This document shows, piece after piece, positions 16,741 to 28,255 of a DNA stretch of 37,211 nt (the first letter of the stretch is position 1; the number at the start of each line of letters is the position of its first letter). The notes beneath the pieces were generated by a model, which was not told the origin of the DNA, made no database searches, and worked only from the letters and a program-made list of their open reading frames with translations. Made by a program: the position numbers and the translations under genes. This DNA comes from Xylophilus sp. ASV27. Lineage in GTDB: Bacteria; Pseudomonadota; Gammaproteobacteria; Burkholderiales; Burkholderiaceae_C. Location: assembly GCF_016428875.1 (NCBI RefSeq), contig NZ_JAELTO010000038.1:1-37211 (forward strand). Direction: 5' to 3'.

Positions 16741-17514
16741 ATGGACACTTCCCGCACCCCTGCCGGCCTGGTCGGGCGCGGCGCGCTGCTGCGCCGCTTC
16801 GACGAACTGCTGGCGCCCGAGCGTTTCAAGGACTATGGCCCGAACGGGCTGCAGGTGGAGGGGCGCGACGGCATCCGCCACCTCGTCTCGGGCGTGACCG
16901 CCAGCCGGGCGCTGATCGAGGCCGCGGTGGCGGCCGGCGCCGACGCCCTGTTCGTGCACCACGGCCTGTTCTGGCGCGGCCATGACGGGCGCGTCACCGG
17001 CTGGCTCAAACAGCGGCTGGCGCTGCTGCTGGCGCACGACATCAGCCTGTTTGCCTACCACCTGCCGCTGGATGCGCACCCCACGCTCGGCAACAACGCC
17101 CAATTGGGCGCACGGCTCGGCCTGGTGGCCGATGCCTGGTTCGGCGAGCAGGCGCTCGGCTGCGTCGGCGCGGCGGACTTCGCGGACGCCGAGGCGCTGG
17201 CGCGCCATGTCGAGCGCACCGTCGAGCGGCCGGTGCTGCTGGTCGACCCGGGGCGAGGCCCGATCCGGCGCGTGGCCTGGTGCACCGGCGGTGCCCAGGG
17301 CTATTTCGAGGCCGCCATCGCGGCCGGCGCCGACGCCTTCATCACCGGTGAGATTTCCGAGCCGCAGGCGCACTATGCGCGCGAACTGGGCGTGGCCTTC
17401 ATCGCCTGCGGCCACCACGCCAGCGAGCGCTACGGCGCGCCGGCCGTGGCCGCGCACGTGGCCCAGGAGCTGGGACTGCGCCACAGCTTCATCGACATCG
17501 ACAACCCCGCATGA
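16741..17514 (+). CDS. Nif3-like dinuclear metal center protein (YbgI family)
   Basis: A 257-residue Nif3/YbgI family protein, related to GTP cyclohydrolase I type 2. Metal ligands are visible in DALFVHHGLFW, AYHLPLDAHPTLGNN and, near the C-terminus, ACGHHASERYGAP. The family forms toroidal hexamers with two metal ions per subunit, and its substrate is not established. The start at 16741 follows GGAAAATGGCGGC, so there is no clear Shine-Dalgarno site. The stop overlaps the pdxA start (ATGA, 17511-17514), so the two genes are probably translated together. It is divergent from the DegS-like gene. Confidence 0.9.
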   Translation: MDTSRTPAGLVGRGALLRRFDELLAPERFKDYGPNGLQVEGRDGIRHLVSGVTASRALIEAAVAAGADALFVHHGLFWRGHDGRVTGWLKQRLALLLAHDISLFAYHLPLDAHPTLGNNAQLGARLGLVADAWFGEQALGCVGAADFADAEALARHVERTVERPVLLVDPGRGPIRRVAWCTGGAQGYFEAAIAAGADAFITGEISEPQAHYARELGVAFIACGHHASERYGAPAVAAHVAQELGLRHSFIDIDNPA

Positions 17515-18542
17515 AGCCGCTCGCCATCACCGCCGGAGACCCGGCGGGCATCGGGCCGGAGACCATCGCCATGCTCTACCGCGACAGCCCGCAGGCGCTG
17601 CATGGCTGCTTCGTCGTGGGTGACCTGGCGGTGCTGCGCCGGGCGGCGGCGCTGGTCAGCGGCGCCGGGCCGGCGCTGCCGGTGGCCGTGCTCGCGGATG
17701 CGGGCGAAGCCTGGCAGGCGCCGCCGCGCTGCATTCCGGTGCTGCCGGTGGTGCAGGCGCAGGGCGAGGTGGCCTTTGGCCAGGTCTCGGCCGAGGCCGG
17801 GCGGCAGGCGGCGGCCAGCGTGCGCTGGGCCGCGCGGGCCGCGCTGCGCGGCGAGATCGCCGCCCTGGCCACGGCGCCGCTGCACAAGGAAGCCCTGCAC
17901 GCGGCGGGCGAGCCCTTCCCCGGCCACACCGAGCTGCTGCAGGCCGAGGCGGCGCTGCACCTGGGCCGCGGCGTGGCCGAGGTGCCGGTGCGCATGATGC
18001 TGGCCAACCACGAGCTGCGCACGGTCCTGGTCAGCATCCACCTGTCGCTGCGCGATGCCATCGCCGCCGTCACCGAGCAGAACGTGCTGCAGACGCTGCG
18101 CATCGCCCATGCCGCGCTGGCGCGCCTGCTCGGCCGCGCGCCTCGGCTGGCGGTCGCGGGCCTGAATCCGCATGCGGGGGAGGGCGGCCTGTTCGGCCAT
18201 GAGGAGTCGCTGCACATCGCGCCGGCCATCGCCGCCGCACGGGCCGAGGGCGTGGACGCGCGCGGCCCCTATGCGCCGGACACGGTCTTCATGCGCGCGC
18301 GCGCCGGTGAATTCGATGCGGTCGTAGCCATGTACCACGACCAGGGTTTGATCCCGGTCAAATATCTGGGCGTGGAGCAGGGCGTGAACGTGACCCTGGG
18401 CCTGCCGCTGGTGCGCACCAGCCCCGACCACGGCACCGCCTTCGACATCGCCGGCACCGGCCGGGCCGACCCGGCCAGCCTGCTCGCGGCCATCCGCATG
18501 GCGCGCGCGCTGGCCGCCAATATGAGCGAAAAGTGCCTGTAG
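17511..18542 (+). CDS. pdxA: 4-hydroxythreonine-4-phosphate dehydrogenase PdxA
   Basis: PdxA oxidises 4-phosphohydroxy-L-threonine in the DXP-dependent route to pyridoxal 5'-phosphate. The 343-residue protein starts KPLAITAGDPAGIGPE and shows TAPLHKEAL, FPGHTELLQ, NPHAGEGGLFG, AMYHDQGLIPVKYLG and TSPDHGTAFDIAG, which together carry the metal-binding histidines and the substrate site. It overlaps the Nif3-like gene by four bases. The stop codon TAG (18540-18542) lies on the first bases of a family A repeat. mscL converges from the other side with only 33 bases between the stop codons. Confidence 0.95.
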   Translation: MKPLAITAGDPAGIGPETIAMLYRDSPQALHGCFVVGDLAVLRRAAALVSGAGPALPVAVLADAGEAWQAPPRCIPVLPVVQAQGEVAFGQVSAEAGRQAAASVRWAARAALRGEIAALATAPLHKEALHAAGEPFPGHTELLQAEAALHLGRGVAEVPVRMMLANHELRTVLVSIHLSLRDAIAAVTEQNVLQTLRIAHAALARLLGRAPRLAVAGLNPHAGEGGLFGHEESLHIAPAIAAARAEGVDARGPYAPDTVFMRARAGEFDAVVAMYHDQGLIPVKYLGVEQGVNVTLGLPLVRTSPDHGTAFDIAGTGRADPASLLAAIRMARALAANMSEKCL

Positions 18543-18575
18543 CCCAGGTACTTCCTGGGCTTTATGCTATTAAAA

Positions 18576-18582
<7 letters not shown>
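18541..18582. repeat. Dispersed repeat family A, copy 3, bidirectional terminator between pdxA and mscL
   Basis: Hairpin AGCCCAGG (18541-18548) / CCTGGGCT (18554-18561) with a five-base loop is followed by the palindrome GCTAT (18566-18570) / ATAGC (18578-18582) around TAAAATT. Compared with copies 2 and 4 the two blocks are in swapped order, as expected for an inverted copy because each block is palindromic. The pdxA and mscL stop codons both fall inside it. Confidence 0.7.
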
Positions 18583-19010
<428 letters not shown>

Positions 19011-19100
19011 GGCGCTGACCTCCGGAGTTGGTTGAATGGCAGCGAGTATCGCAGCCCGCGGGCCGCGTGGCGACCCGGCGGCGCGCCTTGCGCGCAGGCG

Positions 19101-19130
19101 TTGAAAGCGCAAGAAACGCTCCGCTACAAT
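19101..19130 (+). promoter_or_regulatory. Sigma-70 promoter of petABC
   Basis: TTGAAA (19101-19106) and TACAAT (19125-19130) are separated by 18 bases, both one mismatch from consensus. Transcription should start near 19137, giving a leader of about 36 bases before petA. Confidence 0.6.
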
Positions 19131-19172
19131 CCCCGGTTGACCCCAATCAAGCGATGAGCATCAAGGATTTCC

Positions 19173-19793
19173 ATGAGTGAATCTCTAGTCGACGGCCCGC
19201 GCCGGGTCGACAGCGCCAAGCGGACGTGGCTGATTGCATCGACCTGTGCCGGAGCTGTGGGAGGTGTGGCCACCGCCATCCCGTTCGTCAGCACCTTCGA
19301 GCCGTCCGAGAAGGCCAAGGCCGCCGGTGCGGCGGTGGAGGTCGACATCGCGGGCCTGAAAGTAGGCGAGAAGATCACCGTGGAATGGCGCGGCAAGCCG
19401 GTCTGGATCGTCAAGCGCACGCCCGAAGAGGTGGCCGACCTGTCCAAGCACGATGCCGAGCTGGCCGATCCGCAATCGCTGCGCCATCCGGAAGAATTCA
19501 CGCCCCCGTACGCCCGCAACGAGCACCGCTCGATCAAGCCGGAAATCCTGGTGGTCATCGGCATCTGCACCCACCTGGGCTGCTCGCCCACCGACAAGTT
19601 CCAGGCCGGTCCGCAGCCGTCGCTGCCGAACGACTGGCCGGGCGGCTGGCTCTGCCCCTGCCACGGCTCCACCTTCGACCTGGCGGGCCGGGTGTTCAAG
19701 AACAAGCCCGCGCCGGACAACCTGCCGGTGCCGCCGCACATGTACCTGTCCGACACGCGCCTGCTGATAGGCGACGACAAGAAGCAGGCCTGA
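19173..19793 (+). CDS. petA: Ubiquinol-cytochrome c reductase Rieske iron-sulfur subunit
   Basis: The Rieske subunit of the cytochrome bc1 complex passes one electron from ubiquinol to cytochrome c1. The 206-residue protein has the two 2Fe-2S ligand motifs CTHLGC (132-137) and CPCHGS (161-166). The N-terminal anchor is preceded by GPRRVDSAKRTWLIAST, a loose twin-arginine signal (R10-R11), consistent with export of the folded protein by the Tat system encoded at 9120-10697. It is the first gene of petABC; petB follows 13 bp downstream. Confidence 0.96.
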   Translation: MSESLVDGPRRVDSAKRTWLIASTCAGAVGGVATAIPFVSTFEPSEKAKAAGAAVEVDIAGLKVGEKITVEWRGKPVWIVKRTPEEVADLSKHDAELADPQSLRHPEEFTPPYARNEHRSIKPEILVVIGICTHLGCSPTDKFQAGPQPSLPNDWPGGWLCPCHGSTFDLAGRVFKNKPAPDNLPVPPHMYLSDTRLLIGDDKKQA

Positions 19794-19806
19794 GGAGACG
19801 ACGGAC

Positions 19807-21207
19807 ATGGCTGATTTCAAGGAAATATCCCCGAACGCTCCCCTGGGCGCGAAGCTGCTGAACTGGGTCGACAACCGGTTCCCGGCCTCCAAGCTCTACA
19901 AGGAGCACATGAGCGAGTACTACGCGCCGAAGAACTTCAACTTCTGGTACGTGTTCGGCTCGCTCGCGCTGCTGGTGCTGGTCCTGCAGATCGTCACCGG
20001 CATCTTCCTGGTGATGCACTACAAGCCCGATGCGGCGCAGGCCTTCGCCTCGGTCGAGTACATCATGCGCGACGTGCCCTGGGGCTGGCTGATCCGCTAC
20101 ATGCACTCCACGGGGGCCTCGGCCTTCTTCATCGTGGTCTACCTGCACATGTTCCGCGGCCTGCTCTACGGCTCCTACCGCAAGCCGCGCGAGCTGGTGT
20201 GGGTCTTCGGCTGCGCGATCTTCCTGTGCCTGATGGCCGAGGCCTTCATGGGCTACCTGCTGCCCTGGGGCCAGATGTCCTACTGGGGCGCCCAGGTGAT
20301 CGTCAACCTGTTCTCCGCCATTCCCTTCGTCGGCCCCGATCTGGCGCTGCTGATCCGCGGCGACTACGTGGTGTCGGACGCCACGCTCAACCGCTTCTTC
20401 AGCTTCCACGTGATCGCCGTGCCGCTGGTGCTGCTGGGCCTGGTCGTGGCGCACATCATTGCGCTGCACGAAGTCGGCTCCAACAACCCCGACGGCGTCG
20501 AGATCAAGAAGCACAAGGACGCGCAGGGCATTCCGCTGGACGGCATCCCCTTCCATCCGTACTACACGGTGCACGACATCTTCGGCGTCTCGGTGTTCCT
20601 GATGGTATTCACCGCCGTCATCTTCTTCGCGCCCGAGGCCGGCGGCTACTTCCTGGAGTACAACAACTTCATCCCGGCCGACTCGCTGAAAACCCCCAAC
20701 CACATCGCGCCGGTCTGGTACTTCACGCCCTTCTATTCGATGCTGCGCGCCATCACCAGCGAGATGATGTATGCGCTGATCGCCTGCGTGCTGGGCGCGG
20801 CCATCTTCGCCATCGTCAAGAGCCGGATGGGTGGCTTCGTCAAGGGCCTGATCGCGCTGCTCGCAGTGGGCGTGCTGGCGATGATGCTGTCCATCGACGC
20901 GAAGTTCTGGGGCGTGGTCGTCATGGGCGGCTCCGTGATCATCCTGTTCTTCCTGCCGTGGCTGGACCACAGCCCGGTCAAGTCGATCCGCTACCGTCCG
21001 GGCTGGCACAAGTACCTGTACGGCATCTTCGTCGTCAACTTCGTGATCCTGGCCTATCTGGGCGTGCAGCCGCCCTCGCCGCTGGGCGAGCGCGTCTCGC
21101 AGGTCGGTACGCTGTTCTATTTCGGCTTCTTCCTGCTGATGCCCTGGTGGAGCCGCATGGGTGAGCCCAAGCCGGTGCCCGATCGCGTCACCTACGCTGC
21201 GCACTGA
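19807..21207 (+). CDS. petB: Cytochrome b subunit of the bc1 complex
   Basis: The 466-residue membrane subunit that holds hemes bL and bH and the two quinone sites. Heme-ligand histidines are visible in RYMHSTGAS, VYLHMFRG, SFHVIAVP and VAHIIALHEVG. The Qo-site motif that reads PEWY in mitochondria is PVWY here (HIAPVWYFTPFYSMLRA), so the motif glutamate is replaced by valine. PVWY is one of the natural variants of this motif. A ribosome binding site (GAGGAGACG) precedes the ATG. The protein is longer than mitochondrial cytochrome b because of added C-terminal helices. Confidence 0.97.
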   Translation: MADFKEISPNAPLGAKLLNWVDNRFPASKLYKEHMSEYYAPKNFNFWYVFGSLALLVLVLQIVTGIFLVMHYKPDAAQAFASVEYIMRDVPWGWLIRYMHSTGASAFFIVVYLHMFRGLLYGSYRKPRELVWVFGCAIFLCLMAEAFMGYLLPWGQMSYWGAQVIVNLFSAIPFVGPDLALLIRGDYVVSDATLNRFFSFHVIAVPLVLLGLVVAHIIALHEVGSNNPDGVEIKKHKDAQGIPLDGIPFHPYYTVHDIFGVSVFLMVFTAVIFFAPEAGGYFLEYNNFIPADSLKTPNHIAPVWYFTPFYSMLRAITSEMMYALIACVLGAAIFAIVKSRMGGFVKGLIALLAVGVLAMMLSIDAKFWGVVVMGGSVIILFFLPWLDHSPVKSIRYRPGWHKYLYGIFVVNFVILAYLGVQPPSPLGERVSQVGTLFYFGFFLLMPWWSRMGEPKPVPDRVTYAAH

Positions 21208-21230
21208 GCCCGAGCCACGAGAGAACTACG

Positions 21231-22004
21231 ATGAATATCACGGGATACGCAAAGAAATTCCTGCTCGTGCTGGTCGCCGCTGCGGGTATGGCTGCCGGCG
21301 CGCATGCATCCGAGGGCGGCATCGCCCTGGACCGGGCGCCGAACAAGACCAACGACCTGCAGTCGCTGCAGCACGGCGCCAAGATCTTCGTCAACTACTG
21401 CCTGGGCTGCCACTCCGCGGCTTTCATGCGCTACAACCGGCTGCAGGACATCGGCCTGACCGAGAAGCAGATCAAGGACAACCTGCTGTTCACCACCGAC
21501 AAGGTGGGCGAAACCATGAAGGCCGCGATGGATCCGAAGCAGGCCAAGGAGTGGTTCGGCGGCACCCCGCCCGACCTCACCCTGATTGCGCGCTCCCGCG
21601 CCGGCATGGGCGGCTCCGGCCCCGACTATCTCTACACCTTCCTGCGCACCTTCTACCGCGACGACACGCGCCCCACCGGCTGGAACAACCTGGCGTTCCC
21701 CAATGTCGGCATGCCCAACCCGCTGTGGCAACTGCAGGGCGAGCGTCGCCCGGTCTATGCGCAGCGCGAGGAGCATGGCCATGCCACGCAGGTGTTCACC
21801 GGCTGGGAGCAGGTCGCGCCCGGTACCCTGTCGCCGCTGCAGTTCGACCAGTCGGTTGGTGATCTGGTGAATTACCTGCAGTGGATGGGCGAGCCGGCGC
21901 AGAACACCCGCGTGCGGGTGGGCGTCTGGGTGCTGCTGTTCCTGGCGGTCTTCACCTTCATCGCGTGGCGCTTGAACGCCGCCTACTGGAAGGACGTCCG
22001 GTAG
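21231..22004 (+). CDS. petC: Cytochrome c1 of the bc1 complex
   Basis: The 257-residue cytochrome c1 subunit accepts electrons from the Rieske protein and passes them to a soluble cytochrome c. A signal peptide (KKFLLVLVAAAGMAAGAHA) precedes the heme c site CLGCH (57-61). A C-terminal membrane anchor (VGVWVLLFLAVFTFIAW) holds it in the inner membrane. The axial methionine is likely in the ARSRAGMGGSGPDYL segment. The gene closes petABC and is followed by a terminator hairpin. Confidence 0.96.
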   Translation: MNITGYAKKFLLVLVAAAGMAAGAHASEGGIALDRAPNKTNDLQSLQHGAKIFVNYCLGCHSAAFMRYNRLQDIGLTEKQIKDNLLFTTDKVGETMKAAMDPKQAKEWFGGTPPDLTLIARSRAGMGGSGPDYLYTFLRTFYRDDTRPTGWNNLAFPNVGMPNPLWQLQGERRPVYAQREEHGHATQVFTGWEQVAPGTLSPLQFDQSVGDLVNYLQWMGEPAQNTRVRVGVWVLLFLAVFTFIAWRLNAAYWKDVR

Positions 22005-22030
22005 GCGCCGCATCGCAAGACGCACGGCCG

Positions 22031-22060
22031 CGCGCGGGCTTGCCCCGCGCGTTGGCATTT
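22031..22060 (+). terminator. Terminator hairpin after petC
   Basis: CGCGCGGG (22031-22038) pairs with CCCGCGCG (22044-22051) around CTTGC and is followed by TTGGCATTTT. It lies 26 bases after the petC stop codon and separates petABC from sspAB. Confidence 0.5.
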
Positions 22061-22116
22061 TCTGGAGTGGGAGCGCAGGACGTGCCCACTCCTTCGATTT
22101 CTAGGAGCCTTCCACC

Positions 22117-22728
22117 ATGATGGTGCTTTACTCGGGAACCACCTGCCCCTTCTCCCACCGCTGCCGCTTCGTGCTGTTCGAAAAAGGGATGGACTTCGAG
22201 ATCCGCGACGTGGACCTCTACAACAAGCCCGAAGACATCAGCGTGATGAACCCCTACGGCCAGGTGCCGATCCTGGTCGAGCGCGACCTGATCCTGTACG
22301 AGTCGAACATCATCAACGAGTACATCGACGAGCGCTTCCCGCATCCTCAGCTGATGCCCGGCGACCCGGTCGACCGCGCCCGCGTGCGCCTGTTCCTGCT
22401 CAATTTCGAGAAGGAGCTGTTCGTGCACGTCAACGTGCTCGAATCGCGCGCCACCAAGGGCAACGAGAAGGCGCTGGAGAAGGCGCGCGCGCACATCCGC
22501 GACCGCCTGACGCAACTCGCGCCGGTGTTCCTCAAGAACAAGTACATGCTGGGGGAAAACTTCTCGATGCTCGACGTCGCCATTGCGCCGCTGCTCTGGC
22601 GCCTGGACTACTACGGGATCGACCTCAGCAAGAACGCCGCTCCGCTGCTGAAGTATGCCGAGCGCATCTTCTCGCGCCCTGCCTACATCGAGGCGCTGAC
22701 GCCGTCCGAGAAGGTGATGCGCAAGTAG
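22117..22728 (+). CDS. sspA: Stringent starvation protein A / glutathione S-transferase-like SspA
   Basis: A 203-residue glutathione S-transferase fold protein: N-terminal thioredoxin-like half (MVLYSGTTCPFSHRCRFVLFE, then NPYGQVPILVERDLILYESN) and an all-helical C-terminal half. SspA binds RNA polymerase and changes gene expression under starvation. Gene order and the adjacent sspB support this over an ordinary glutathione transferase. A ribosome binding site (AGGAG) lies 12 bases before the first of two tandem ATGs at 22117 and 22120. sspB follows 12 bp downstream. Confidence 0.93.
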   Translation: MMVLYSGTTCPFSHRCRFVLFEKGMDFEIRDVDLYNKPEDISVMNPYGQVPILVERDLILYESNIINEYIDERFPHPQLMPGDPVDRARVRLFLLNFEKELFVHVNVLESRATKGNEKALEKARAHIRDRLTQLAPVFLKNKYMLGENFSMLDVAIAPLLWRLDYYGIDLSKNAAPLLKYAERIFSRPAYIEALTPSEKVMRK

Positions 22729-22740
22729 GAGGGCTTTGCA

Positions 22741-23277
22741 ATGAACGCCCTGGAATCGACTTCGACCCGGCCCTACCTGATCCGCGCGCTCTACGAGTGG
22801 TGCACCGACAACGGGCTGACGCCCTATGTCGCCGTGCGCGTGGACGAGGCGGTCCAGGTCCCGCGCGAGTACGTGAAGAACGGCGAGATCGTGCTCAACA
22901 TCAGCTACGACGCCACCAGCGGATTGCAGCTGGGCAATGATTTCATCGAGTTCAAGGCCCGCTTCGCCGGCACCTCGCGCGAGATCATGGTGCCGGTGAG
23001 CCGCGTCATGGCGATCTATGCGCGGGAGAACGGCCAGGGCATGGCCTTCCCCATGACGACCGATCTCGAGCCGACCGATGTGGCGCCGCCGGCGCCCTCC
23101 ACGCGGTCCGAGGACGCCGTGCCTGCCGCGGAGAGCGAGCAGCGGGTGGTGCAGCTCGTGGCGGTCGATGAGCCGCAGGAGCCCGCTGCCGCGCCCGAAG
23201 GCGGCGGCCCCAAGGACGAGCCGCCGCGTCCACCCCCGAGCGGCGGCCCGCGCCCCTCGCTCAAGCGCGTGAAGTAG
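22741..23277 (+). CDS. sspB: ClpXP specificity-enhancing factor SspB
   Basis: SspB is an adaptor that delivers ssrA-tagged and other substrates to the ClpXP protease. The 178-residue protein has the conserved domain at about 8-105 (RPYLIRALYEWCTDNGLTPYV, VLNISYDATSGLQLGND, IMVPVSRVMAIYARENGQGM). A flexible Pro/Glu/Ala-rich linker follows, with a short C-terminal tail PSLKRVK. That tail matches the ClpX-binding peptide known from SspB. The gene is preceded by GGAGGG and coupled to sspA. Confidence 0.95.
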   Translation: MNALESTSTRPYLIRALYEWCTDNGLTPYVAVRVDEAVQVPREYVKNGEIVLNISYDATSGLQLGNDFIEFKARFAGTSREIMVPVSRVMAIYARENGQGMAFPMTTDLEPTDVAPPAPSTRSEDAVPAAESEQRVVQLVAVDEPQEPAAAPEGGGPKDEPPRPPPSGGPRPSLKRVK

Positions 23278-23316
23278 CCCGGGCACTCCCAGGCCCTTCG
23301 CTAGAATGCCGGTTCC

Positions 23317-23392
23317 GCCGATTTAGCTCAGTTGGTAGAGCAACCGCCTTGTAAGCGGTAGGTCATCAGTTCGAATCCGATAATCGGCACCA
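23317..23392 (+). tRNA. tRNA-Thr (anticodon TGT)
   Basis: A 76-base cloverleaf with the acceptor stem GCCGATT / AATCGGC, D-arm AGCTCAGTTGGTAGAGC, anticodon stem ACCGC / GCGGT with loop CTTGTAA (anticodon TGT at 23350-23352), T-loop GTTCGAATC and an encoded CCA end. It reads ACA codons. A TAGAAT box at 23302-23307 may be its -10 element. Confidence 0.95.
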
Positions 23393-23399
23393 TACCCGG

Positions 23400-23435
23400 G
23401 CCCGGACGCATGCATGCGTCCGGGCTTTGTTGTTT
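23400..23435 (+). terminator. Terminator after tRNA-Thr
   Basis: A 26-base perfect palindrome (23400-23425, arm GCCCGGACGCATG) is followed by TTTGTTGTTT. It begins 8 bases after the tRNA. The DUF721 gene converges from the right and ends at 23437, so the hairpin can serve both sides. Confidence 0.8.
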
Positions 23436-23436
23436 G

Positions 23437-23745
23437 TCAGGCGCGCCGGCCCTGCACCTTGAGCCGAATCGTCTGCACGGCCCAGCCCTTGCTGCGCAGG
23501 TGGGCCATGAGGGCCGGCAGCAACTGCCGCAGCTTGGCGGCGGCGGAGCTGCTGTCCACCAGCAGGCACCAGTTCTCGCCATCGATCGGGCCCGGCTTCA
23601 CCGTCGCGCGCAGGCCGGGCGGCAGCAGCGGCTCGATCTGCCGCAGGCGCTCGCCCGAGTCGCGCGCCAACTCGGTCAGGCGCGCCAGGGTTGGGGCTTC
23701 GCGCGCGGCCTGCAGCAGGGGAATGGCGTGGTGGCGTCGGTGCAT
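23437..23745 (-). CDS. Short DUF721 / DciA-like protein
   Basis: A 102-residue basic protein. IEPLLPPGLRATVKPGPIDGENWCLLVDSSSAAAKLRQLLPALMAHLR matches the DUF721 pattern: a compact domain in which a helix is followed by a strand and then a helix rich in LRQLLP. DUF721 includes DciA, a helicase-loading factor that supports DnaB in bacteria lacking DnaC/DnaI-type loaders. A gene of this type next to secA is common in Burkholderiales. The link to replication is family knowledge; nothing in the sequence proves it for this short member. Confidence 0.7.
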   Translation of the reverse strand: MHRRHHAIPLLQAAREAPTLARLTELARDSGERLRQIEPLLPPGLRATVKPGPIDGENWCLLVDSSSAAAKLRQLLPALMAHLRSKGWAVQTIRLKVQGRRA

Positions 23746-23973
23746 TCAGGAGTGGATGGAGGCTGTTCGCCAGCGGAGAAGCCGGCGTGTCCGGCGCCGA
23801 TTATCGGGCTCGCGTCCCGGGCGGGTGCCGGACGCTAAAATCCGGGGTTTGGTCGACGCGGCGGCGCGCTGCACAGCTCTTGCGTGCAGCGCGCTTCCGG
23901 ATTCCACTTCACAACTCCTGAGGATGGATCGCCCTGCACGTACTGAACGTGGCGGTGGGGCGCTCCCGCATGC

Positions 23974-26748
<2,775 letters not shown>

Positions 26749-26754
26749 GGCAGG

Positions 26755-26846
26755 TCCCCAGGCTTGGCGCACGGCGTGTCGCCATGTCAACCTCCTTGCG
26801 GAGGCAGCACCCGCGGCCAGGCAAAGCCGGTTCCGCGGTGTTTCCC
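26755..26846 (+). repeat. Dispersed repeat family B, copy 2
   Basis: This fills most of the 171-bp secA-argJ gap. Its left part (CCCCAGGCTTGGCGCACGG, CGTGTCGCCA) matches copy 3 at 28155; its right part (CCTCCTTGCGGAGG, GGCCAGGCAAAGCCGGTTCC, GCGGTG) matches copy 1 at 8520. It therefore joins the two partial copies into one unit. Confidence 0.65.
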
Positions 26847-26919
26847 GAACGGGCCCGCTTAGCCGGCCTGCACCCTTGAATCCGATGCCGACCGACCCGG
26901 CAGAGAAAACGCAAACACC

Positions 26920-28149
26920 ATGCCCGTGAATCTTTCCGCTCCTGACGCCAGCGCCCTGCATGCCATCGACGGCGTGCGCATCGGAGTTGCGGAGGCCGGC
27001 ATCCGCAAGGCCCACCGCAAGGACCTGACCGTGTTCCTGCTCGACGAGGGCGCGAGCGTGGCCGGCGTGTTCACCCAGAACCGCTTCTGCGCCGCGCCGG
27101 TGCAGGTCTGCCGCGAGCACCTGCAGGGCGGCGCGGGCATCCGCGCCATGGTGATCAACACCGGCAATGCCAACGCCGGCACCGGCGCGGACGGCCTGGC
27201 GCGCGCGCACGCCACCTGCGCGGCAGCGGCGCGCCTGCTGGGCGTGGCGCCGGAGCAGGTGCTGCCGTTTTCCACCGGCGTCATCATGGAGCCGTTGCCG
27301 GTGGAGCGCATCGAGGCCGGCCTGCCCGCCGCGATCGCCGACGCGCAGCCCGCGCACTGGGCGCGTGCGGCCGAAGGCATCATGACCACCGACACCGTGC
27401 CCAAGGCCTTCAGCGCGCAGGCGACGGTGGGCGGCGCGACGGTGACCGTCACCGGCATCAGCAAGGGCGCCGGCATGATCCGCCCGAACATGGCCACCAT
27501 GCTGGGCTTCCTGGCCACCGACGCCAAGGTGGCGCCGGCGGCGCTGCAGCACTTGGCCAGGCGGCTGGCCGAGGGCTCTTTCAACCGCGTCACCATCGAC
27601 GGCGATACCTCCACCAACGACTCCTTCATCGTCGTGGCGACGCACAAGGCGGGCCACGCCCCGATCGAGTCGCTCGACAGCGCCGAGGGCCGGGCCCTGG
27701 AGGCCGCCATGCTCGGCGTGGCGCGGCAACTGGCGCAGGCCATCGTGCGCGATGGCGAGGGCGCGACCAAGTTCATCACCGTGCGCGTCGAAGGCGGCAA
27801 GACCGGCGACGAATGCCGCCAGGTGGCCTATGCCATCGCCCATTCGCCGCTGGTGAAGACCGCCTTCTACGCGAGCGACCCGAACCTGGGCCGCATCCTG
27901 GCGGCGGTCGGCTACGCCGGCATCGCCGACCTGGAGCAGAGCGGCATCGAACTGTACCTGGACGACGTGCACGTGGCCACGCGGGGCGGCCGCCATCCCG
28001 CGTACCGCGAGGAGGATGGCCAGCGCGTGATGAAGCAGAGCGAAATCACGGTGCGCGTCGGCCTGGGGCGCGGCGATGCGGCCGACACGGTCTGGACCTG
28101 CGATTTCAGCCACGACTACGTCAGCATCAACGCCGATTACCGGTCGTGA
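26920..28149 (+). CDS. argJ: Bifunctional glutamate N-acetyltransferase / amino-acid acetyltransferase ArgJ
   Basis: ArgJ transfers acetyl from N-acetylornithine to glutamate in the cyclic arginine pathway, and often also uses acetyl-CoA. The 409-residue precursor cleaves itself before the nucleophilic threonine; here [10 protein letters not shown] places the cut between Ala192 and Thr193. Other family marks are [42 protein letters not shown] and the C-terminal [11 protein letters not shown]. Family B repeats border it on both sides. The DUF815 ATPase gene follows 106 bp downstream. Confidence 0.96.
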   Translation: MPVNLSAPDASALHAIDGVRIGVAEAGIRKAHRKDLTVFLLDEGASVAGVFTQNRFCAAPVQVCREHLQGGAGIRAMVINTGNANAGTGADGLARAHATCAAAARLLGVAPEQVLPFSTGVIMEPLPVERIEAGLPAAIADAQPAHWARAAEGIMTTDTVPKAFSAQATVGGATVTVTGISKGAGMIRPNMATMLGFLATDAKVAPAALQHLARRLAEGSFNRVTIDGDTSTNDSFIVVATHKAGHAPIESLDSAEGRALEAAMLGVARQLAQAIVRDGEGATKFITVRVEGGKTGDECRQVAYAIAHSPLVKTAFYASDPNLGRILAAVGYAGIADLEQSGIELYLDDVHVATRGGRHPAYREEDGQRVMKQSEITVRVGLGRGDAADTVWTCDFSHDYVSINADYRS

Positions 28150-28206
28150 CTCTCCCCCAGGCTTCGCACTGCGTGTCTTCGCCAACCCCCTTCCGGTGCC
28201 CTGGAA
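28150..28206 (+). repeat. Dispersed repeat family B, copy 3 (left part only)
   Basis: In the argJ-DUF815 gap, CCCCCAGGCTTCGCACTGCGTGTCTTCGCCAACCCCCTT matches the left part of copy 2 (26756-26795) with small insertions. The GGCAAAGCC block that follows in copies 1 and 2 is missing here. Confidence 0.5.
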
Positions 28207-28255
28207 TGAAGACAGAGACTCCGTGAATGCCATTGCGCTCTGATGGAGACTGAGC

